The translations under genes and the position numbers were made by a program. The notes beneath the pieces are model-generated. The model was not told the DNA's origin, searched no databases, and saw only the letters and a list, made by a program, of their open reading frames with translations. Below are positions 15,531 to 21,158 of a stretch of DNA of 64,000 nt, piece after piece. Within the stretch, counting starts at the first letter, position 1. Each line of letters begins with the position of its first letter. The DNA is from CBDESM01 sp965205165 (GTDB lineage Bacteria; Chloroflexota; Dehalococcoidia; Bin125). The stretch covers positions 1,550,001 to 1,614,000 of the forward strand of contig OZ242037.1 of NCBI GenBank assembly GCA_965205165.1, written 5' to 3'.

Positions 15531-16816
15531 GATGCCATCCAGCTGTTCTTGGCGTTGAGCTGCCGCAGCCCCTTCAGGGTCAGGGTATCGCCTTTGGCGC
15601 GGTTGCACGGGCCGCAGAGGAGGAGGCGGTTGGAGATGTGGTTGAGGCCGCCTTGGGAGCGGGGCGTGTTGTGGTCGAGGTCGAGGTAGCGGGGGTCGTC
15701 GAACTCGCGGTCGCAGCCTTGGCAGGTGATGCCGTGCTCTCCGATCAGGATGTCGACCATCTCTTGGCGGGTCATCTTGGGGCCGGGGGGTTCGGCGATG
15801 CGGCGCTTGGTCTTGGACTTGAGCGGCGGGGATGCGGTTTCGCCCTCGTCGGTGCGGTTGGGCGGGACCTCGCTGTAGAGGACGTCGCCGCCGAACAGGT
15901 TTTGGCATTCCTTCTCGACTCGGTCGCGGACTACGCCCAGCGCTTCGTCCCAGAGGTCGATCCCGATCCACTGGCGCCCCGCCTGTTCGGCGGCGATCAG
16001 CGTGGTCGCGCATCCGCAGAACGGATCGAGGACGACCTCGTCGGGATTCGAGGATGCCTCGATCATCCGGCGGTAGAGCGCCACCGGCTTCTGAGTCGGG
16101 TAGCCGCTTTTCTCAGAGGAGAAGCTCTTGATCATGATCGAGTCGAGAATGTCCCCCGTCGAGCAGTTCCACGTGTCCTCGATCGGGAAGCCTTTGCCGG
16201 TCGGCTTCTTGCCGTCGCGCCGCACGTAGTCGGGCGGATAGGGCAGGTACTCCTTGTTGAAGCGCTTGGCCGCCGCCTCCGACTTCACGTAGTAGAGCAG
16301 GATGTCGTGATTCCGGATCCAGCCGCGCTTTTGCGTCTTGAAGCCGGAGACCCAGCCGATTCGCCAGACGATCTCGTTGCGGAAGTTCGCCTTGCCGAAG
16401 ATGGCGTCGAGCATCGCCTTGAGGTAGTGGCTGGCGGTGGGGTCGCAGTGCAGGTAGAGGGAGCCGGTGGGCTTGAGGATGCGGTGGATTTCCAGCAGGC
16501 GGACGCCCATGTAGCAGAGGAACGCGCCCATGTCGCGGCCCCAGGCGGTGTTGGCGGATTCGATCACCTGCCGGACGGCGGGCCAGTCGTCCTTGATCGC
16601 GTCTTCCCACTCGCCCTCGATGTCGCGCTCCCAGCTCCAGCGGTCGTGGAAGCTCGCGCCGGCGGCGAGGGAGTCGGGCGTCGCGTGGAAGTCCTTGCCC
16701 TTATTGAAGGGCGGATCCGTCGCCACCAAGTCGATCGATTCGGAGTTGATGCCGCGCAGGAAGGCGAGGTTGTCGCCGTGGAAGAGGGTGCGGTTGTCGA
16801 AGTTGGGCTCGGCCAT
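15527..16816 (-). CDS. DNA methyltransferase (N4/N6) fused to HNH domain
   Basis: A 429-residue fusion. Residues 1-320 form a beta-class amino-methyltransferase: motif IV 'TDPPFNKGKD' (D34-F37) comes first, then a target-recognition stretch, then 'YPTQKPVALYRRMI' and motif I 'LDPFCGCATTLIAAEQAG' with 'GIDLW'. A charged linker leads to an HNH module (about 360-405) with paired CxxC zinc ligands ('CQGC', 'CGPC') and an intact 'DLDHNTPRSQGGLNH'-NR core. It may methylate and cut in one polypeptide, or the HNH may be a DNA-binding finger. Start: GAGGAG lies 8 nt before the ATG at 16816. Low skew marks it as foreign. Confidence 0.9.
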   Translation of the reverse strand: MAEPNFDNRTLFHGDNLAFLRGINSESIDLVATDPPFNKGKDFHATPDSLAAGASFHDRWSWERDIEGEWEDAIKDDWPAVRQVIESANTAWGRDMGAFLCYMGVRLLEIHRILKPTGSLYLHCDPTASHYLKAMLDAIFGKANFRNEIVWRIGWVSGFKTQKRGWIRNHDILLYYVKSEAAAKRFNKEYLPYPPDYVRRDGKKPTGKGFPIEDTWNCSTGDILDSIMIKSFSSEKSGYPTQKPVALYRRMIEASSNPDEVVLDPFCGCATTLIAAEQAGRQWIGIDLWDEALGVVRDRVEKECQNLFGGDVLYSEVPPNRTDEGETASPPLKSKTKRRIAEPPGPKMTRQEMVDILIGEHGITCQGCDREFDDPRYLDLDHNTPRSQGGLNHISNRLLLCGPCNRAKGDTLTLKGLRQLNAKNSWMAS

Positions 16817-16839
16817 CGGGCGCTCCTCGCTGGGCCGCA

Positions 16840-16848
16840 CACTAGCAC
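16840..16848 (-). promoter_or_regulatory. Extended -10 of methyltransferase-HNH gene
   Basis: On the minus strand TGC-TAGTGT, about 24 nt before the chosen ATG, with GAGGAG between. It gives the methyltransferase its own promoter. Confidence 0.45.
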
Positions 16849-16890
16849 GGATATGCGGATGGCAGGTGTCGGCGACGGAGGCGCGGGGGG

Positions 16891-17247
16891 CTAGAGGTCG
16901 GCGGCTAGGTCGTCTTTGATGGGGGTTTTGCCTTCGGGGAGGGTGAAGAAGTTGCAGAAGCAGGTGCCTTCGAAGTCGACCAGGCCGTTGATGACGGGTT
17001 CGCAGACGCAGATGCTGTCGTCGTTGTTGGCGGGTTGGCAGGGGCAGAAGAACTTGCCGAAGCGGAGGCGCATGTTGACGAAGTCTTCGATGGTCTGGTC
17101 GGCGTTCATGAGGATGTAGCCGCGCTCTTCGCAGAACTTGTCGGCGAGTTCGGTCATTTCGGCGCGGTACTGGTCGCGGAGCTTGATCTCCTCTTCGAGC
17201 GGGAGGTCGGTGAGTCGTTCGATCTGGGGGGCGGCGGGTTCGGTCAT
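16891..17247 (-). CDS. Ferredoxin-thioredoxin reductase catalytic-domain protein
   Basis: A 118-residue protein with the cysteine pattern of the FTR catalytic beta subunit: 'FCPC', then 'CVCEP', then 'CFCNFF'. In the family these bind a [4Fe-4S] cluster beside a redox disulfide that reduces thioredoxin. Standalone FTR-like proteins occur in many anaerobes and Chloroflexota. No variable subunit is nearby. Its ATG overlaps the pepA stop (ATGA), so it is co-translated with the aminopeptidase. The electron partner is unknown. Confidence 0.85.
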   Translation of the reverse strand: MTEPAAPQIERLTDLPLEEEIKLRDQYRAEMTELADKFCEERGYILMNADQTIEDFVNMRLRFGKFFCPCQPANNDDSICVCEPVINGLVDFEGTCFCNFFTLPEGKTPIKDDLAADL

Positions 17248-18746
17248 GCTCGGGCTCCGTTCGAGCGCGCTTGGGCGAAGTGGATGAGGGAGCGGACGGG
17301 GACGCCGGTGGCGCCCTTGATCTGGGTGCCGCGGGTTTTGGATGCGTCGTCGGTGCCGGCCATGTCGAGGTGGGCCCAAGGGGTGTCGCCGGCGAAGCGC
17401 TGGAGGAATTTGGCGGCGGTGATGGCGCCGGCGAGGCGGCCGCCGGTGTTCTTGATGTCGGCGACGTCGGAGCGGATCTGCTCGTCGTATTCGCGGTACA
17501 TGGGGAGCTGCCAGATTTTTTCGCCGGCGAGTTCGCCGGCTTGGATGAGTTCGGCGGCGAGGGCGTCGTCGTTGGCCATGACGCCGGTGGCGACGTCGCC
17601 GAGGGCGATGGAGACGGCGCCGGTGAGGGTGGCGACGTCGACGAGGGGGGAGAGGCCGAGGTGGTTGGCGTAGGAGAGGGCGTCGGCGAGGACGAGGCGT
17701 CCTTCGGCGTCGGTGTTGATGACTTCGATGGTGACGCCGTTCATGGCCTTGAGCAGGTCGCCGGGCTTGATGGCGTTGCCGCCGGGCATGTTTTCGGTGC
17801 AGGGGGCGAGTGCGGTGATGTTGGCGGGGATGGCGAGTTCGGCGGCGCCGCCGATGGCGGCGACGACGGCGGCGGCGCCGCTCATGTCCTGCTTCATGGC
17901 TTCCATGTTGGCGGCGGGCTTGATCGAGATGCCGCCGGTGTCGAAGGTGATGCCCTTGCCGCACCAGCCGATGCCGGGTTCGGCGCCGCCGCCGCGGTGT
18001 CGGAGGATGAGGAATTTGGCGGGCTGCTTGGAGCCTTTGGCGACGCCGAGGAAGGAGCCCATGCCGAGTTCGGCGGCGGCGGCTTCGTCGAGGATGTCGA
18101 TTTCGAGGCCGCGGTCGGCGGCCCAGGCTTCGGCGCGGGAGGCGAGTTCGGTGGGGGTGAGCAGGTTGCTGGGCTCGTTGGCGAGGTCGCGGGCGAAGTT
18201 GGCGGCGCGGGCGAGGGCGCGGCCGCGTTCGATGCCGCGGTCGATGGCGGCGGGGTCGCTGCCGTGCAGCGCGACCTCGGAGACCGTGCCGGCGGGCTTG
18301 GAGGGATTTTGGTGGCGGTCGAAGCGGTAGAGGCCGAGGTCGATGCCCTCGGCGACGGCGCAGGCGAATTCTTCCATGGTCCAGGCGCAGGACGGGCCGG
18401 CGTCTTCGAGGGCGACGGCGAGGGCCGCGCCGTCTTTGGAGCGGGCGCGGCGGGCACCTTCGGCGGCGGCGTGGCGGACGTCGTCGAGGGAGGCCTGTTC
18501 GGGATCGCCGAGGCCGGCGAGGACGACTTTGGCGGCGGGGATGCGGCCGAGGGGGCGGACGACGACGGTTTCGAGGCGGTCGCCGGAGAGTTCGCCGGAG
18601 GCGGCGAGGGGGGCGAGGCCGCCGTCGAGTGCGGAGTTGAGGGCGGCGGGATGGCCGGATTCGAGGGGGCCGCCCTTGGCGGTGAAGATCAGGAGGGTGC
18701 CGGCTCGGGCCTCGAGTGCGGGCGAGCCGGCGCTGGTCATCTGCAT
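17244..18746 (-). CDS. pepA: Leucyl aminopeptidase (M17)
   Basis: About 500 residues, M17 family, a two-metal cytosolic exopeptidase. The C-terminal catalytic domain has 'GKGITFDTGGISIKP' (about 262), 'QDMSGAA' and the signature 'NTDAEGRLVLADAL' (about 340). The N-terminal macro-like domain is variable as usual. Several in-frame ATGs occur at 18758, 18746 and 18740; the 18746 start has TGGGA at good spacing. The FTR-like gene is coupled at its 3' end. It may also have DNA-binding roles as in other PepA proteins, but nothing here shows that. Confidence 0.94.
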   Translation of the reverse strand: MQMTSAGSPALEARAGTLLIFTAKGGPLESGHPAALNSALDGGLAPLAASGELSGDRLETVVVRPLGRIPAAKVVLAGLGDPEQASLDDVRHAAAEGARRARSKDGAALAVALEDAGPSCAWTMEEFACAVAEGIDLGLYRFDRHQNPSKPAGTVSEVALHGSDPAAIDRGIERGRALARAANFARDLANEPSNLLTPTELASRAEAWAADRGLEIDILDEAAAAELGMGSFLGVAKGSKQPAKFLILRHRGGGAEPGIGWCGKGITFDTGGISIKPAANMEAMKQDMSGAAAVVAAIGGAAELAIPANITALAPCTENMPGGNAIKPGDLLKAMNGVTIEVINTDAEGRLVLADALSYANHLGLSPLVDVATLTGAVSIALGDVATGVMANDDALAAELIQAGELAGEKIWQLPMYREYDEQIRSDVADIKNTGGRLAGAITAAKFLQRFAGDTPWAHLDMAGTDDASKTRGTQIKGATGVPVRSLIHFAQARSNGARA

Positions 18747-18798
18747 GCGGATTCCCATCAGCGCTGTTCGGGCGATTGGGGCAGGATACAGGCGCGGG

Positions 18799-19620
18799 AT
18801 GGCCGAGCCGGCGGGGGAGGGTAATTTGGCGGCGATGACGGGCGCGCGGGCCGGGTCGTTCCTGCGGGAGTTGGCGGGGGTGGCGGCGGCGGGTCTGCTG
18901 TATTTCCTGGTGCGGGGGGCGGTGGCGGATCGGGCGGAGGAGGCGCGGGAACGGGGGCTGGCGCTGCTGCGGCTGGAGGAATCGCTGGGGCTGGCCTGGG
19001 AGCGGGCGGTGCATGACGCGGCGCTGGCGTCGGAGGTCGCGGTCGAGTTGGCGAACGCGGTGTATTTCTGGGGGCACATGCCGGTGCTGGTAGTGCTGGC
19101 GGTGTGGCTGTGGGCGCGGCGGCGGGAGGTCTATCGGCGGTACCGGAACGCGCTGCTGATTTCGGCGGTGGCGGGGATCGCGTGCTATGCGCTGTTTCCG
19201 ACCGCGCCGCCGCGGTTTTTCCCTGAGCTGGGGTTCGTCGACACGCTGGCGCTGCGGGCGGCGCCGGCGTACCAGGCGCAGGAGTTGGGGCCGTTCGTGA
19301 ACCCGTACGCGGCGCTGCCGAGTTTGCATGCCGGGTGGGCGCTGCTGGCGGGCTGGGGGTGCTGGCTGGCGGGGCGGGAGTCGGAGCGGCGGGCGCGGTG
19401 GCTGCTGATCGGGTTGGCGGTGCTGATTCCGGCGTCGCAGGCTTGGGCGGTGGTGGCGACGGCGAATCACTGGACGCTGGATGCGTGGGCCGGGGCGGGG
19501 GTGGTCGTCGCGGCGATCTTGATCGAGCCCTGGTTCGCGGCGGGCTTGCGGAGGTTGGGTAGGCTGAAGGCGGAACGAAGCCCCGATGCTGGGGAAGAGA
19601 CAGGAGAGCGCAGATGCTGA
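18799..19620 (+). CDS. PAP2-superfamily membrane phosphatase
   Basis: A 273-residue membrane protein with about six hydrophobic helices. The PAP2 signature is present in the inositol-phosphorylceramide-synthase-like form: 'ALFPTAPPRFFPELG', 'NPYAALPSLHAGWALLAG' with the catalytic 'PSLHAGW', and 'ATANHWTLDAWAGAG' with the second His. These act on phospholipid or isoprenoid phosphates at the membrane face. Substrate is unknown. It diverges from pepA across a 52-bp gap. The stop overlaps the first ybjQ start by 7 nt. Confidence 0.82.
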   Translation: MAEPAGEGNLAAMTGARAGSFLRELAGVAAAGLLYFLVRGAVADRAEEARERGLALLRLEESLGLAWERAVHDAALASEVAVELANAVYFWGHMPVLVVLAVWLWARRREVYRRYRNALLISAVAGIACYALFPTAPPRFFPELGFVDTLALRAAPAYQAQELGPFVNPYAALPSLHAGWALLAGWGCWLAGRESERRARWLLIGLAVLIPASQAWAVVATANHWTLDAWAGAGVVVAAILIEPWFAAGLRRLGRLKAERSPDAGEETGERRC

Positions 19621-19928
19621 TCGTGACGAGCGACGAGGTGCCGGGCCGGGAGATTTCGGAGACGCTGGGGCTGGTGATCGCGAACCGGGTGCGGGCGCGG
19701 AACATCGGGCGGGACATTCTGGCGGGGCTGAAGAGCCTGGCGGGCGGGGAGATCGGCGCGTACCGGCAGCTGCTGACGGAGACGCGGGAGGCGGCGCTGG
19801 CGGATCTGACGGAGGAGGCGGAGAAGCTGGGCGCGGACGCGATCGTGGCGCTGCGGCTGTCGGGCTCGGACATCGCGGCGAACGTGGCGGAGGTCTACGC
19901 CTACGGGACGGCCGTGAAGCTGCGGTAG
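19614..19928 (+). CDS. YbjQ/UPF0145-family protein
   Basis: A 104-residue UPF0145 (YbjQ, putative heavy-metal-binding) protein. The family pattern is clear: 'VTSDEVPGREISETLGLV', 'EAEKLGADAIVALR' and C-terminal 'YGTAVKL'. These are small pentameric cytosolic proteins of unsettled function. It begins within the PAP2 gene end. A shortened paralogue lies 66 bp downstream. Confidence 0.85.
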   Translation: MLIVTSDEVPGREISETLGLVIANRVRARNIGRDILAGLKSLAGGEIGAYRQLLTETREAALADLTEEAEKLGADAIVALRLSGSDIAANVAEVYAYGTAVKLR

Positions 19929-19994
19929 GGTCGCGGCCTGCGAACCACAGAGCGTGCGATGCCTGGATCTGCAGGTCGGGATTGGGAGATGCCG

Positions 19995-20219
19995 ATGCTG
20001 ATTCCGATCGTGACGACCGACGAAGTGCCGGGTCGGGAGATTTCGGAGACTTGGGGTCCTCGGGGCTTGCTAGCCGGCATCGGGGAGACATTCCAAGACG
20101 CCGTAGACGACTTGGAACGAAGGGCGGAGCATCTGGAGGCGGATGCGATCGTGGCGCTTCGCTTCGCTGCGAACGAGACCGAGACCATCGCGTACGGCAC
20201 CGCAGTCAAGCTTGCGTAG
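19995..20219 (+). CDS. Shortened YbjQ-like paralogue
   Basis: A 74-residue paralogue of the gene before it. The ends match ('VPGREISET' at the N-terminus; 'EADAIVALRFA' and 'YGTAVKLA' at the C-terminus), but about 35 residues of the middle are replaced or missing. The ATG at 19995 has GGGAG 7 nt upstream; starts at 19989 or 19959 would lengthen it. Codon use is less G-biased than the intact copy. It may be a degenerating tandem duplicate or a functional mini version. Confidence 0.65.
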   Translation: MLIPIVTTDEVPGREISETWGPRGLLAGIGETFQDAVDDLERRAEHLEADAIVALRFAANETETIAYGTAVKLA

Positions 20220-20238
20220 GCCGGCCGTGGGCGCGCGG

Positions 20239-20574
20239 TCAGTTGGGGTTTTGGAAGATGGGGAGGGGGCTGAGGGGGGCGAAGATTTCCACGCTGAGTT
20301 CGTAGACCTGCTCGGCCCATTGCTCCCAGTCTTGGCGGGCGCGCTGGGCCTGCTCGGACTGGAGGGCGGGCTGGACGACGGTTTCGTCCTCGAAGCGGTA
20401 GCCCATGAGGTGGGCGCCGGCGATCTGCTGCTCGGCGCGGACGCGGAAGGCGGAGGTGATGCCGGGGATTTCGAGCACGTGGGGGAGCTGGGTTTCGAGG
20501 TACCACTGCTCGAACTCGCCGAGCACGGCGGGGTCGAGGCGGGCGCGGACGATCATGATGGGGAAGGTCTCCAT
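20239..20574 (-). CDS. Hypothetical protein, dimeric alpha/beta-barrel-like
   Basis: A 111-residue protein. 'PIMIVRARLDPAVLGEFEQW' followed by 'LPHVLEIPGITSAFRVRA' resembles the beta-alpha-beta start of small ferredoxin-like dimeric barrels (DUF4286 or monooxygenase-like). No catalytic residues can be assigned. It is convergent with the short YbjQ gene and divergent from rpsO. Confidence 0.65.
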   Translation of the reverse strand: METFPIMIVRARLDPAVLGEFEQWYLETQLPHVLEIPGITSAFRVRAEQQIAGAHLMGYRFEDETVVQPALQSEQAQRARQDWEQWAEQVYELSVEIFAPLSPLPIFQNPN

Positions 20575-20616
20575 GGCTCCAGTTTCGCACGGGGAGGGGC
20601 GGGCGCGCGAGGGGTG

Positions 20617-20763
20617 TGGTACATTTCACGCGACGGAGCGGATGCGCCGGCGGCGAATGGCGGCCGGCGGGAGACCGTGGGCGGCGGACGAGGTTCGACG
20701 CGCGAGCAGCGCTTTGCGGACTGACCGCGGTGGCCAGCGGAGCGAAAGCGGGCGAGCGGACAC
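20617..20763 (+). promoter_or_regulatory. rpsO promoter and long leader
   Basis: TGG-TACATT (20617-20625) is an extended -10. It predicts a leader of about 130 nt before the rpsO GTG. Ribosomal protein S15 binds its own leader in several phyla using unrelated folds, so a leader this long is a candidate autoregulatory RNA. Its exact fold was not resolved by eye. Confidence 0.4.
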
Positions 20764-21030
20764 GTGCTGAGCAAGGCAGAAGCGGCGGAGATCCGGCGCG
20801 CATACCAGCGTCACGAGGGCGATACCGGCTCCCCCGAGGTGCAGGTGGCGCAGATGACGGCGCGGATCGCGAAGCTGACCGACCACCTGCGGGAGCATCG
20901 GCACGACTACGCGACGCGGCGGGCGCTGATGAAGCTGGTGGGCCGGCGGCGGCGGCAGCTGCGGTACCTGAACCGCATCGACGTGGGCCGCTACCGGGCG
21001 CTGATCGCGTCGCTCGGGCTGCGGCGCTAG
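20764..21030 (+). CDS. rpsO: 30S ribosomal protein S15
   Basis: An 88-residue S15 of full length with a GTG start. The 16S-rRNA-binding signature is present: 'HEGDTGSPEVQVAQMTARI' and 'LREHRHDYATRRALMKLVG' with 'RRRRQLRYL'. It sits before pnp, the usual bacterial pair. Highly basic as expected. Confidence 0.97.
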   Translation: MLSKAEAAEIRRAYQRHEGDTGSPEVQVAQMTARIAKLTDHLREHRHDYATRRALMKLVGRRRRQLRYLNRIDVGRYRALIASLGLRR

Positions 21031-21032
21031 GG

Positions 21033-21058
21033 GCTGGCCGGGGGAATTCCCGGCCGGC
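21033..21058 (+). terminator. Hairpin between rpsO and pnp
   Basis: GCTGGCCGGG, a GGAATT loop, and CCCGGCCGGC form a 10-bp stem with one G-T pair, 2 nt after the rpsO stop. No T-run follows. The same position in enterobacteria holds an attenuator and RNase III site controlling pnp. Here it could be a processing site or partial terminator. Confidence 0.55.
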
Positions 21059-21158
21059 GCGGCGAGCCGCCGAAACCGCTCCGGCGATCTGAATGCGCGA
21101 CGGAATCGAACGTCGCGGCGCACCCGCAGATTTGGCGCGGGAACAGCAGGACACGGGG

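Noticed and set aside
16891..20091. 1066-residue minus-strand open frame
   Set aside because: Only its last 118 residues (FTR-like protein) make sense. The rest is Arg/Pro-rich antisense of PAP2, ybjQ and the pepA out-of-frame reading, an artefact of few stop codons at high GC.
20640..20763. tRNA gene in the rpsO leader
   Set aside because: A GGTTCGACG stretch suggested a T-loop, but no acceptor or anticodon stem could be paired around it.
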